Source: Hyposmocoma kahamanoa (lineage: Eukaryota; Arthropoda; Insecta; Lepidoptera; Cosmopterigidae). Taken from it: DNA of 64,000 nucleotides. Within the stretch, counting starts at the first letter, position 1. Each line of letters starts with the position of its first letter. Positions 10,501-20,035 of this stretch are shown piece after piece. The stretch is from contig NW_020654810.1 in NCBI RefSeq assembly GCF_003589595.1, positions 12,882,638 to 12,946,637 on the forward strand, read 5' to 3'. The notes beneath the pieces were generated by a model. It saw only the letters and a program-made list of their open reading frames with translations, made no database searches and was not told where the DNA came from. A program made the position numbers and the translations under genes.

Positions 10501-13500
10501 GATACTGCCATATATACCATCGAGTTTTTGGAGACCAGTATGGGCGTGCCAAAAGTGAGTACCAGCATTACCTTTCCATTGGTATCTGAAATAAGTGCAG
10601 TTAAATGTAATTACGAAAGATTTCGCCGTCACATTTTAAAGCATCAGAAAAAATTGTCAGAATAGTTTACCTGAAAGTGTTTCCTTGTTGAATTGGACAC
10701 TGAGTAACAAAAGGCACACCGTCGTAATACTGAGTGCCTCGTTGAGTGATACCGTGCCAGTGGATTGTTACTTCCATACCTTCCATGTGGTTCTCGACGT
10801 CGATTACGACCTTGTCGTTCTCGCACACTTGGATGGAAGGTCCGGGCAACATTCTGTTCACGGAAAGGATACCTCGTTCGACACCATCTGCGAGAACACA
10901 CTGGCAGTGCGACCAGACCACGTTGGTGGCGTTCGGTGTGCATACTTGGCAAGCCCTGGAAAAACATAATGAATTTATTAGGAACGACGGTTACAAATAC
11001 TACAGAACAGTTACCAGATAATCTCGTTTTTGTGGCTAAGTGGCATATTTAAGAATTTATTTCTTAATCAGCATCCACTCCATTTCAATTAAACGTATGA
11101 TTGCAGGCTTTCAATATCCGCTCGCTAATAGGCAATTAGTGTTTGTCGGTTTTATATAAAGCTGATATGGGGTAAAATCTGAGCTTGAAGCATTATTGAA
11201 TGATGATTAGTTTTTCCTAATGTTAATGTAAAGTGGAAGACACATGTAATTAATGTGTTTTCTATATCAAACAAGTTGCACCACGATTTCCTTAGATTAG
11301 GTGCTAGTACGATCGTCCGTTGCATATATTTACGCAACTGTGTCGTCATCTATTAATTACGTGTGAATTCGGATCGGTGCACAAGTTCGCTGAATATAGA
11401 GCAGTTAACTAGCCGTGAACAGATCGGTAATGGGTGCTTAACTAGGCGAGCCGGTGCTCAAAAAAACTGAACGTTTTGATGTTTCTGGTTTTTATGTCTT
11501 ATTTACCCACAGATTTAATATTAAAACGTAACAAACCCAAATATTGCAATTGTGTATATTTTTAGCGAGTTTAAACTTTACACGAGTGTAATATTTATAT
11601 TTTCGAATAAAGCTACACAGATGGGCTTAAATCTGTCAGTTAAGTTAACATTGTTTAGCGATAAAAGAAGTTATTATGCGGGCTGTCACAAGAAACTGTC
11701 TCTAACATTTATGCAAATAAAAATTTCTAGACAGGATTATTTGTAAAATACGAATAACTTCGCAGAACTATGTTTACAAACATCATAAGTAACGAGTTTT
11801 GTTTCATGACAAAATATAATAAATTTATAAAAAAAGAAACTTTTAAGTTTTTGGTGTACTATCTGACACTTTTTACAACTGTATTTACACGTTTGTAAGT
11901 TCAAACGTGCAAGCGCCCTCCCCGACGACCCCCATTTTCTTTTGTTACCGCACAGAGATATCATCGTTTAAAGCGTCATCAATTTAATAGAATTTTATGC
12001 AATCGTTGCGGTTTTAAACTCGAGTGCCGTATTTAGGCCAAAAGGTTACGCCGAGGGGCCTAAGTAATAGTTACGAGATTTTAAGACCTAATTGTGTAAT
12101 GACTGCATACAATACTTTTTCTACGAGTAAATAAAATAATCAAACAGAACCAATATTTATTTTAGGTATATTTTGATAAAATCCATGACAACAAATGCAC
12201 AACAATTTAAAAACTAAAAAAATTTAACCCCTTTTATTAGGGTAGGCAAAGGCTCCACCATACAACCCTTCAAATATTTAGACAACAGCCAAACAAACGT
12301 TATAAAACAAAAAACAAAAACAAAATATAAGTGGCCAAGTGTCGCATATATTTTAACCAATATTTTTTTTTCTTTAAAAATTTATGGCACAGTTGCAGGA
12401 CTTTTAGGCCTGTTTAACTATTCAGGAGACATTATAGCGTTTAAGTAGCGTACTTATTGATATTTTAATTAGCAAAAATACTATATTCTTTTTCTGAAAA
12501 TCATTATAATACACAAGTACAGTATTATAACACTTATCACAGTTCTGTGTACAGCACTTCAATGAAAATTTTCAGCCCAGTGGCGAGTACCATAGACAAT
12601 AGAATTTTGATTCAGAACTAAAAATAGCGCCATTAAGGTATGGTTTATGAAATTATAATTGACAGATTAAAAAAAAGTACAGGAGCAGAAAAATGTTTTT
12701 ATTTTTGTACGAAAGTAGAATCTGATGAATTATTAAAAGTCATGGAACAGAAATTGTAGTTTATGATACTAGTAATATAGTCTTGCGAGGTTGTTAATAT
12801 TTTACAAATAATTATATAATTTCGTAAGATGATCCCTGTGAAATGGAAAAAGTGGGATAACACAAATCTGTGTCGCTGAGTCATTTCACAGCACGAGTGG
12901 TCGTGATGATCGGGTCGTTGCCGAATCGTGTCAGGATCGTGACACAGATAACCGCAATGAAGTAACTATTACTTCATAGTTTGGCTTTTTTCATTTTTTA
13001 CCATTGTTGATTTAAATCAAATTATGAATTAAATAAATTTTGAGCACATAAAAGCTAAATGTCGAGTGTTAAAATGATTTACTCTTCCTTTAAATTTGGC
13101 CATAACCTTTTTAATGCAATCGCGTGCGTTTGCTCTTTGACATGATTTTCCTAGTTAAAGTTGCTAAAATTCGAATCTGTGCATAGGTAGATTAGTTATT
13201 TGTAAAAGGAAAAAAAGAAGAGAAGATTTTTTTAGAGAGATTCTATTTCTATTTCTATAGAATAACTATAGAAACTGTCATTCCGACGTATCAAATAACA
13301 ATTCATTCAATTTCCGGCCCTGAAACACAATAAAATTGGGTTTCATACAGGAAATTCGCCTACATTAACTAATCAACAGAAATTCCATTGTGAAGTAGCG
13401 AGGGAAGTATTTAAATTAACTGATAAATAATTGAAACTTACAAGTATGTCGTATCTAATTATCTTAAATTTCTTTAGGCACTTTGGATAGGAGAAATTTA

Positions 13501-15509
13501 ATAGATATTTAGATACATAGGAAATGAAACTATTTTTCCGGATTCAAATCGCGTATATTTGTTTTTTCAAACAAACCGACGTTTCGGACCCTTTACAGGT
13601 CCCATGGTCACGGTTGACTGCGGTGGTACAGTCTTCCACCAGTTATGTCTAATATTGATGCAAACCACCCTATTTTTTCACTAAAGTTACAATAGTTATT
13701 AATTAAATACATTATTTTTAATTTTACAAAGAAAACATTCCAATTTACGCTGCTTTAAGTTTTACAAATTATTTTATTGAATGAATTTTTATTAAGTTCA
13801 ATTTATTCTGAATTAATAATAGCAATTGGAATAAACTAAAACATATTAATAAGTACTGCAGTCTTATGTCTGTTTGGGATTTTTCATTAGAGGAAGTACT
13901 GGATCCCAAACTGATGGTACGTAGTAACCATCTTCCCTGTTGAAATTAGGATGTTTTTTAATTAAAGATGGCCTCTCGCAGCGTCCTGGGTAAATAACGG
14001 ACTTCTTTTGACCTGAGGTTTGTCAAGCTTATTCATATTTTATAGAAATAAAGATTTGTTTGAAAAAACAAATATACGCGATTTAAATCCGGAAAAATAG
14101 TTTCATTTCCTGTGTGTAACAATCGCGAAAACCTAAGAAATCGATATTTAGATACAATTGACTTAATTTTGATTGCACTAATAATAAGACCCAAATATTC
14201 TAATATATATACACTTTTTCTTGTACTGACTCTAATATTCCCTATAATAAAATTACGTTCTGTCCCTATTTCCACTGCGACTTCTAATCTTTCAGTTGCC
14301 TCATTCTTTATTATTCAAAGTGGCATTTAATTGTACTTGTTGTAAATATTTACATTTTACAATTTTTATCAATTATTCTGTCCATATCTTTGTTTTCATT
14401 GCTTTAATAAAAAATATCCCGAAGTTTATTAGGTTTACAAAATAATTTTTAAATTTAATTTACTGAATTAAGTTTTTTGGCCCAACTATTCACGAGGAAC
14501 TAAACAACCTAAACTTCATCACTATTCAGAATCGTTGCCTCATAAAGTACCTTGAATTTCTTTTGTATTTGAATATGAATGAAGAAAACAAAAACGCAAC
14601 GACGAGTAGTTTACAAGTTGTTCTCGTCAAAATTTTTATTTAATACAATAGAATGTTCTATTTCAGTGGGTACAATGTGCGAACAAAAAGTCAAGTCTTA
14701 TTTGTTACTTTTAAATTCTTACTTAATATTTATTTCAACTTTATATAGCTTTTTATTATTAAACTTTACATCCAAATTTGTTTAAACTTGGAAGGAAATA
14801 AGATAGTTTTAAAAGTACTTACGCTCCCAAAACGTTGTACAGCTCGAGAGTAAAGTGATAATAACAGATCCTAGGTGGCTCATTCTCTCTGCAGGCTCGG
14901 GCGCATTCATCGGGGGCGGAGAGTGATGGGTTTCTCCTCAATTCGGCTGTAGCACTGCTGGTGTAGTCCAGATGCTTGAAGCTTGGCTTGCCGCTCGCGC
15001 TTTGAGTCAGTGGGGGTAAAGGTTTGCTCCTTACGCCACCACTCAGCGGACCGCCGGAGGCTGCGGATAGAGTGACTTGAGAATTAAAATTATCACTTTG
15101 CTAGATATAGTATTCAAATCCATTACATGTAAACATTAACATTGATTCTTTTGATAACATTTGTATAGTTAAGTCAAACACAATTACATTACTTTATCTA
15201 ATGCAACTAGTTAACGGTTAACTTTTATCTTAACTAAAAACTTTTTTTTATATCATCCGAAGTCCCGTAGAACCAGGTAAATTCTTCTACCTGCAAAAGT
15301 ATTCATGGAAGGCCCAAGTGTGCTGCCGATGCCAGCGTAGGAGCCGAAGGGATCAGAGGCCGAAGGGTGGGTCTGGACCAGTCCGTGGGAAGCGGAGAAG
15401 CTACTGCTACTACTTGCTGCTCCGATCCCTGGGATACTGGGTGACGGCGGCACCGCGTCTGACTGCCACCAGGACTGCGCTGAAGCTGTTTGGTCATCAT
15501 CGACTGCTT
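4370..15509 (-). CDS. Lac2: laccase 2, isoform B with alternative 3' exons
   Basis: The same five shared exons can join instead to 5697-5892, 5407-5619, 5030-5260 and 4370-4539, giving 737 visible residues. The first two set B exons match set A in length and phase and the encoded proteins are about two-thirds identical. Copper motifs HPFHLHG and HCHFIYHIVIGM are intact and splice borders are GT/AG, so set B looks functional. Because sets A and B each end in a stop, use of one should exclude the other. Alternative 3' exons of laccase 2 are known in Tribolium (Lac2A/Lac2B). That this locus does the same is inferred from gene structure. Confidence 0.88.
4567..4800 (-). mobile_element. R1 tRNA-derived SINE inside the set B extra intron
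   Basis: On the minus strand it begins TGCCTCTGTGGCCGAACGG, a tRNA-like A box, followed by a B box around GGTTCGATTCCCGGG. Its body ends in CCCTAGTGCGGGGC and a GTGTGTGCGTTATTATT-type tail. The tail is the (AAT)n tract at 4567-4601 on the plus strand. Five other copies occur in this window. It sits wholly within the 4540-5029 intron. Confidence 0.85.
5030..5260 (-). CDS. Lac2: laccase 2 set B exon 3
   Basis: Codes for LSHPFHLHGGPYNVIGIGR, the third copper motif, and runs to RLKADNPG. The acceptor is ACTTCTAG and the donor GTGCGT. It ends with one base of a Gly codon, exactly where set A reads straight on, so set B has an extra intron here. Confidence 0.9.
5407..5619 (-). CDS. Lac2: laccase 2 set B exon 2
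   Basis: Codes for VAPGGDHVISLVDEISY, FCNGDNRPPNC with the same cysteine spacing as set A, and IVEIVLVDE. It is 213 bases with acceptor TTTTACAG and donor GTAAGT. I count 47 of 71 residues identical to set A exon 2. No stop or frameshift is present. Confidence 0.9.
5697..5892 (-). CDS. Lac2: laccase 2 set B exon 1
   Basis: Codes for IMNPLDAICDQ to NTYNNFL and shares ERPDVKIFLPFRF with set A. It is 196 bases, phase 0 in and phase 1 out, with acceptor TCTACGTAG and donor GTAAGA. Reaching it from 9504 requires skipping all set A exons. Confidence 0.88.
5893..7542. other. spacer between laccase sets A and B
   Basis: Intronic for isoform B; the part just below 7543 should be the set A 3' UTR. 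A minus-strand AATAAA occurs at 6947-6952, which would give a 3' UTR near 590 bases. Nothing else is supported. Confidence 0.45.
7543..7934 (-). CDS. Lac2: laccase 2 set A terminal exon
   Basis: A single exon encodes the last 130 residues. It holds HPFHLHGYAFNVVGIGRSPD and HCHFLFHIVIGMN, the third and fourth copper motifs, and ends ISLHP with TGA at 7543-7545. In set B the corresponding sequence is split by an intron after the NPG codons. Set A also has three extra residues (HLKQGD against QYN) before LPP. The acceptor is TAATTTCAG. Confidence 0.95.
7543..15509 (-). CDS. Lac2: laccase 2 (multicopper oxidase 2), isoform A, 5' exon missing
   Basis: Secreted cuticular phenoloxidase that oxidises catechols to quinones for cuticle sclerotisation and pigmentation. 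The joined exons 15291-15509, 14823-15060, 10671-10955, 10110-10585, 9504-9688, 8442-8637, 8122-8334 and 7543-7934 keep one frame with GT/AG borders and give 734 residues. From the first visible residue there is a Ser-rich N-terminal region, a Cys-rich segment (DECARACRE), and the copper motifs HWHG (H218, H220), HFWHAH (H261, H263), HPFHLHG (near 612-618) and HCHFLFHIVIGM (690-701, with axial Met). All expected copper ligands are present. Family members are around 750 residues, so only a short N-terminus with signal peptide is missing. Identification rests on strong family resemblance; isoform A is named by analogy with Tribolium. Confidence 0.95.
8122..8334 (-). CDS. Lac2: laccase 2 set A exon 2
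   Basis: Codes for VAPSGDHVISLIDEISY, then FCNGDNRPADC with further cysteines, ending VEIVLVDE. The acceptor is TTTTGACAG, the donor GTAAGT. It is 213 bases, the same as set B exon 2, and about two-thirds identical in protein. The intron before it is only about 107 bases. Confidence 0.93.
8442..8637 (-). CDS. Lac2: laccase 2 set A exon 1
   Basis: Codes for 65 residues from VMNPLDAICN to NTYNKYL and includes ERPDVKIFLPFRF. The acceptor reads CTAAACAG, the donor GTGAGC. Its 196-base length and phases equal those of the set B counterpart at 5697-5892; I count 41 of 65 identical residues. Confidence 0.93.
8638..9503. other. intron before laccase set A
   Basis: Removed in both isoforms. It holds a small hairpin near 9216-9246 and no gene. 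Confidence 0.8.
9504..9688 (-). CDS. Lac2: laccase 2 last shared exon
   Basis: Encodes ERYDFVIEANNIPGAYWIQV, then RGLGECGIKRAQQLGILRYA and a Pro-rich linker ending GLPQGV. It ends in phase 0 before GTGAGT. Both the set A and set B first exons start in phase 0, so this donor is the branch point of alternative 3' splicing. Strongly matching short frames on the other strand are shadows. Confidence 0.93.
10110..10585 (-). CDS. Lac2: laccase 2 shared exon, second copper motif
   Basis: The largest exon, residues 248-406. It begins RYQWKGNAGTHFWHAHTG, the second copper motif (H261, H263), and continues through the second cupredoxin domain with SDWLHEDAAERYPGR and RYRFRMINAFASVCPAQ. The acceptor ends TTTCAG; the donor is GTTAGC. 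The following intron is about 420 bases. Confidence 0.96.
10671..10955 (-). CDS. Lac2: laccase 2 shared exon, first copper motif
   Basis: Encodes residues 153-248, starting ACQVCTPNATN and WSHCQCVLADG and ending CPIQQGNTF. It holds the first copper motif, TIHWHGITQRG, with two trinuclear-cluster ligands (H218, H220). The acceptor is TTTTTCCAG and the donor GTAAAC. This is the start of the first cupredoxin domain. The preceding intron is about 3.9 kb and carries repeats. Confidence 0.95.
11805..12830 (+). repeat. R6 repeat, discontinuous copy in a laccase intron
   Basis: Two blocks (about 11805-12000 and 12670-12830) match the R6 copy around 37.1 and 38.05-38.29 kb. The intact ACTATCTGAC stretch here shows the unoccupied form of the site where an RTE-like element sits at 37.2 kb. 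Intervening sequence is AT-rich. Class unknown. Confidence 0.55.
13515..14142. repeat. R7 repeat, two inverted ends in a laccase intron
   Basis: The start (about 13518-13620) and end (about 14055-14142) are inverted copies of the same sequence, containing CATAGGAAATGAAACTATTT and AATCGCGTATATTTG. They enclose roughly 430 bases with no coding frame. This may be one element or two ends brought together. Confidence 0.55.
14823..15060 (-). CDS. Lac2: laccase 2 shared exon, Cys-rich segment
   Basis: The exon starts after TATCCGCAG and ends before GTAAGT, leaving two bases of a codon. It encodes a variable stretch, then ELRRNPSLSAPDECARACRE and PPRICYYHFTLELYNVLG, a block highly characteristic of insect laccase 2 just before the first cupredoxin domain. 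Its cysteines belong to the family's conserved N-terminal Cys-rich region. Confidence 0.93.
15291..15509 (-). CDS. Lac2: laccase 2 shared exon, first visible coding exon
   Basis: Encodes residues 1-73 of the visible protein, from EAVDDDQTASAQSWW to SMNTFAG. The middle is low complexity, rich in Ser, Gly and Pro, as in the poorly conserved N-terminal region of insect laccase 2. The acceptor reads TATTTACAG and the donor GTAGAA. It enters with two bases of a split codon, so a coding exon upstream is required. The N-terminal leader is not seen. Confidence 0.85.
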
Positions 15510-16879
15510 CTGTAAATAGAACAAAAGGATTAGGGTTAAAAGTGCAATTGGACCTTGTACAAATTAGGTTTAAAATGTCTTTCATTCAGAATAAACACTT
15601 TGTATGCTACAAAATAGACAAGTTCTTACTGAACAAATTTGAATTTCATTACGGCTTTTGACGAGTTTGTACAGTCAAAAGTACATCAGACTACACATCC
15701 ATGTTCAAAAATCGCCTCCAGTGCAAACACACAACAAAATACGTCAATGTGCAGCATGATGTATATACTGCCGTGTACATAGAAATTGTTCAATTTATGG
15801 GTCGTATTATAAATTAGTTTCAACCCTTGCAGTTTAATTTGTGTGTAAATTTCTAATTATGCATAGTTTAAAATGCGATATTGAATTAAGTTGTTACACC
15901 GTACATACGGGAATTAAATTACACTATTAAGACCAAACCGACTAATTCAAAGCAATAACTGGGCGTTATGAAACCTCATGCATGAAATGTATGCGGTTAG
16001 AAACAACGCTATTGTGTGAATTTTCAAACGCCATTATACGTCGCCAACATATCAGCATGTTGAGCAAACAAATGTGTTCTTTATCTGGGTTCTATCTGAA
16101 CGGAGTAAATACCACAGCTCACTACAAAAGGAGCATACAGAATCAATAGAGTTTGCGTTATATTTCGTGTTTACAAGGACATTAAACGCGTGTTAAAGGC
16201 CCGTTTAGTAGTAGTCCAGAAATATAACAATGATGAAAACAAACTTTTTATTCCGATGTCGTTTGTGTATTATAAATCAAGGCAGACGCTTTGAAAACTA
16301 TTGTAAAATGTTCTTTGTTTTTAATAAATATTTGTTGTTTGATTTTGTTTCCAAGTCTCAAATCTCTGATGGACTGCTGCATTTTTTAAGAAATAAAGTA
16401 AAATGCATTATGTTCAAAGTACCATTATGGTTACAAGAAATTATAATTCTTTTTATCATTTAAGAAATGAATTTTTACATATGAATGTGGCAAATTGCTG
16501 TAAACATTATTAGGCTTTGTTGTTAAGCTTCGAAACAGTGTAGTAATTAAGTGTTATAACGATGGTCGTTCAAGTTAGATTACTTTAATGTTTAGACTAT
16601 AAAACAATCTGATAGTCGGTTACTTCAAGCATGTTCTCAGTCGATCCGTCATAGCATGGACTGTTCATAAACCATGGAACTCAAATATTTTACGGTAAAA
16701 GTGTAAAAAATTTCAAAACTGTCCCAACACTGGTTTAGAAAGTAAAAATGTAGTTTTGTTGGTTTTTTGAGTTTAGCTTTCTAATCCTTTTCAAGAATTA
16801 TTTAAAAATTCTATCTACCATTATAATATGATAGAGGAGTACACAGTAGCAATAGAGCAGTATAGTAGTTTTACTTGCA
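15510..16879. other. no gene seen; upstream intron of laccase
   Basis: Presumed intron upstream of the first visible laccase exon. No signal-peptide exon could be supported here. Confidence 0.5.
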
Positions 16880-17173
16880 GTAGTTCTCCTAGTGAAAGAG
16901 TTCGTCCAGGAAAGTACTGCCATATTCCTTATTTCTTCTTCTTCTTCTTGCCGAGCGGTAATGTGAGCATTACATCGTTCCGGTTTTGGAGGGTGCTGGT
17001 GAAATTACAGGCACATTGGACTTGTCAACTTATGACTCAGTGTGACGGGCGCAGTGGTAGTGTTCTTCAGATCTTTGCGATTTCCGAGTGGCACTGCAAC
17101 TGTTATGGACAGGCGTATCGCTTACCACGAGGCGCACTACTTGTTCGTTCCGTCACTTGGTGTCATAAAAAAT
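16880..17173 (+). repeat. R3 repeat copy
   Basis: R3 is a roughly 300-base family in nine places here. In plus orientation it has AGTTCGTCCAGG near the start, a short hairpin GTAATGTGAGCATTAC, TGGTGAAATTACAGGCACAT, GTGACGGGCGCAGTGGTAGT, and TGGCACTGCAACTGTTATGG, and it ends near CGTCACTTGGTATTATAAAA. No coding potential. Open frames across it are incidental. Confidence 0.75.
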
Positions 17174-18905
17174 ACTTATTTGTGTTGGCTAAAAATATGT
17201 TGAGATAACTTGGTAAGAGAACAAAATCAAATCACTTTATTGATATGGTGGTTTGTCAACTCAAACTTGAGCATGTTCTACAACCATTACAATTCAAATA
17301 TGTTCTAGGTGGCATTCTCAACATCTGTATTGTATAGTACGGTTTATAAGTAGTAGTGTAGTAGGTAGTAGTAGGTAGGAATGTATTATAGACTATCCCT
17401 CGAACATGGACTGTCTAGATAACTTCGTTAGATAAGCAGCAGTCTGCAGGTGTATGCAAATCTCACACAGCTACAGGCCATTCGGCTATAGGCATGCGGT
17501 TTAATGGCCAACATTGTCACGACTGGGTTTTGTAACTTCGCTACAACTAGGGATGGCTATTTAAAGGGCTCTACTTCCTACTAAGATAACTAATATTCAT
17601 ATTATGTAACAGGTAACAGTAGCTTATGCAGTAATCGATTCTAATATCTGTTGTAATCCTAGTTACGCGGCAGACAGTTATTAATTCTCTTGATTATCCA
17701 ACAATCTTGTTATTTATGGTATTTAATGTTTGCTGTTGGAGCGCAAGTGAGAAAGTTAACAATTTATAAGTGACTACCTGTTAACTGCTACTTTGAAAAT
17801 ACTCTTTCAAAATATTCTTGTAGTCGATCATTCAAATAGTTTAATGAATAAATAAATGGATACCACTAAAATGTAATTGTCGGTTATCCAGCAAGCTAAT
17901 ACGCAACCCTAATTATATTTTGTCGGGCGTTAATAATGATTATGTAGCAAAATCGTGCTATACATTTAACTATAAATTATAGTTACTTAATCGAATGCTA
18001 TAAAAACATTTTTTATCACTGATCGTTTAGGATTTTGAGTCCTTGAACTGGCCACACTTTTACTTCCTGATCCGCAAATTATTGTTAACAATGGCATGTC
18101 GTTCGGTATGTTCTTAATAATAAAAGCGTATTTCTGTACATAATTGCAATATACTTCGATTGTATCGGTATTTATATTTGAATCACGTTCAAAGTTGTTA
18201 AGGCCCTTGGAATGGAACATTGCAAACAATATAACTGTGATATCATTATATCATTATATAAATCATTAGTTGTAAATGATTTTTGTGTAAGTCTTTAAAT
18301 ACGTAAGAGATACTGCCCTCCTTATCATAACTGACGTACCTAATCGACATTTTTAGCTAAATTGTGTCTGGAATCAACGAAACGAGACCTAGAGCCCCCT
18401 CTAAGCGGTTTTTTTATATCTTATTTAGTTTAGTTAAGCAATATCAGCGGAATTCAATTTTTCAAAGAAAAAATATCTTTAGGCACCAGTTATTACTGGT
18501 ATTCGAGATATTTCTCGAATGTTAGACAAGGAGAGCAGGACATACCTTCAACATAAATTGTAGATCTTGCAACAAAATGATATAGTCTGCAACGCTCTTC
18601 CTACACGCTTTACTATAATCTATAAAAAATTCTAGGTTTTAACACTCGCCACCCCCATTAACAAAGTTAGTCCAGCCACAATCAGATTCAAATATAACAC
18701 AGTTACAAAAAACCTATTACGAATACGAACTCGCGTAGTAAGCGACCTAGAAATGAGTCGTCTCCCATCAACGAATTTTTAAGTTTTAAACAGGAACTCA
18801 GCAAGAAATTGAAGAAAAGTTAACGTCCTGGAACCTAGTTCATAATAATACATTCACTCAGGTGATGGAGCAGCAAAACACTTCTAAATAAGCTTATCAC
18901 CGAAG
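17174..18905. other. no gene seen
   Basis: AT-rich sequence with no supported gene. The last few hundred bases may be the 5' end of the adjacent CR1-like element. Confidence 0.5.
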
Positions 18906-18913
18906 TCTCTGAG

Positions 18914-19576
18914 TTGAAATCACAAAACTCTGGAATTCAAAAATCCTTTCTTGAAGTTGAAAAGTCTACAAGCTTTATTAGTTCACAATTCGAGGACATG
19001 ACAAAAAAAGTTGAAAACTGGGAAAAAGAACGAACGCAATTGGCGGAGTGTGTAAAAAATTTTGATAATAAAATTAAAGACCTACAACAATGTTCTCGTA
19101 GTGCCTGTGTTGAAATCAGGAATGTTTCAGCTAAGGAAAAAGAATCCTATGATGACCTGGTGACAATTGTAACAAACATAGCATCCACAATTGGCAAAGA
19201 GCTTACTTCGATGGACATGAGATACGTACGTCGCATTCCGGCCATACCAGGGATAATCAAGCCAATTGTTGCTAACTTCACGCATGTGCATAACAAACAA
19301 AACTTCATTGATGCAGCAAAGGCTTACAATAAGAAGCGTCCTAACTGATAAAATGAACACTGAGTCTCTGGGAATCATTGGTGACCGTAAACCGGTATAT
19401 ATATCTGATCATTTAACGATGCAGACAAAAAAGTTACTCTTCGCCAGCCATGACTTCGCCAAAACCAATTCGTACGATTTTGCTGGACCTCCAATGGTAA
19501 TATATACTTACGAAAAACACTTGGAGCGAAACAAATACTTGTGAAATCCGAGCAAACTTTAAAAGATTTAGATTAA
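18914..19576 (+). pseudogene. CR1-like retrotransposon ORF1 (Baculo_FP-like)
   Basis: The first frame encodes a Glu/Lys-rich region that looks like a coiled coil, then CSRSACVEIRNVSAKEKESY and a conserved C-terminal domain. A frameshift near 19345 moves the frame to KPVYISDHLTMQTKKLLFA, and a second one leads to LVKSEQTLKDLD before the stop at 19574-19576. This order matches ORF1 of insect CR1-group elements, whose C-terminus resembles the baculovirus FP protein family. Nucleic-acid chaperone in the element's RNP by family knowledge. Dead copy. Confidence 0.7.
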
Positions 19577-20035
19577 CTTTTAACTTAAGTGCGACTGACT
19601 AAATTCTCCTTTAAAATATTCACAATATTATTTTTATATTCATTGCATAAAATTGTTACACATTACACAAAACGCACAAACAATTCATAATTATACAACA
19701 CGCATTCTCATACCTCACTTAGTCATATACATTCTCGTATATACATATGCTATAAACTTTTATAATGAACACTAACATTTACCTATACACTTATACAGCC
19801 CGCACAAATTTTAATCTACATATTCTTACAATTTACAACTCATATAGTATTAAATACATTGAATCTTACACTCACCGATTTGGTGTCGCATACAACATAA
19901 ATTCAAAGGAGAATTTTTGGTGATTGAACTGATTTAACAAATTTTATTTTTGTAATGATGTCTGGTGGCTACAATAAACCAACCAGTATTTATGTATTTC
20001 GAGTGTTTCCTCCTATACCTTAATATTTTGTATAA

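Noticed and set aside
10183..11052. Several overlapping plus-strand open frames of 76-95 residues
   Set aside because: They are antisense shadows of laccase exons 10110-10585 and 10671-10955, whose protein is clearly conserved.
15253..15585. Methionine at 15585 as the laccase start
   Set aside because: The residues before the acceptor at 15510 look intronic, have no signal peptide, and the splice acceptor TATTTACAG sits directly before the conserved exon start.
16828..17208. 126-residue open frame
   Set aside because: Lies on an R3 repeat copy and is not conserved in frame in other copies.
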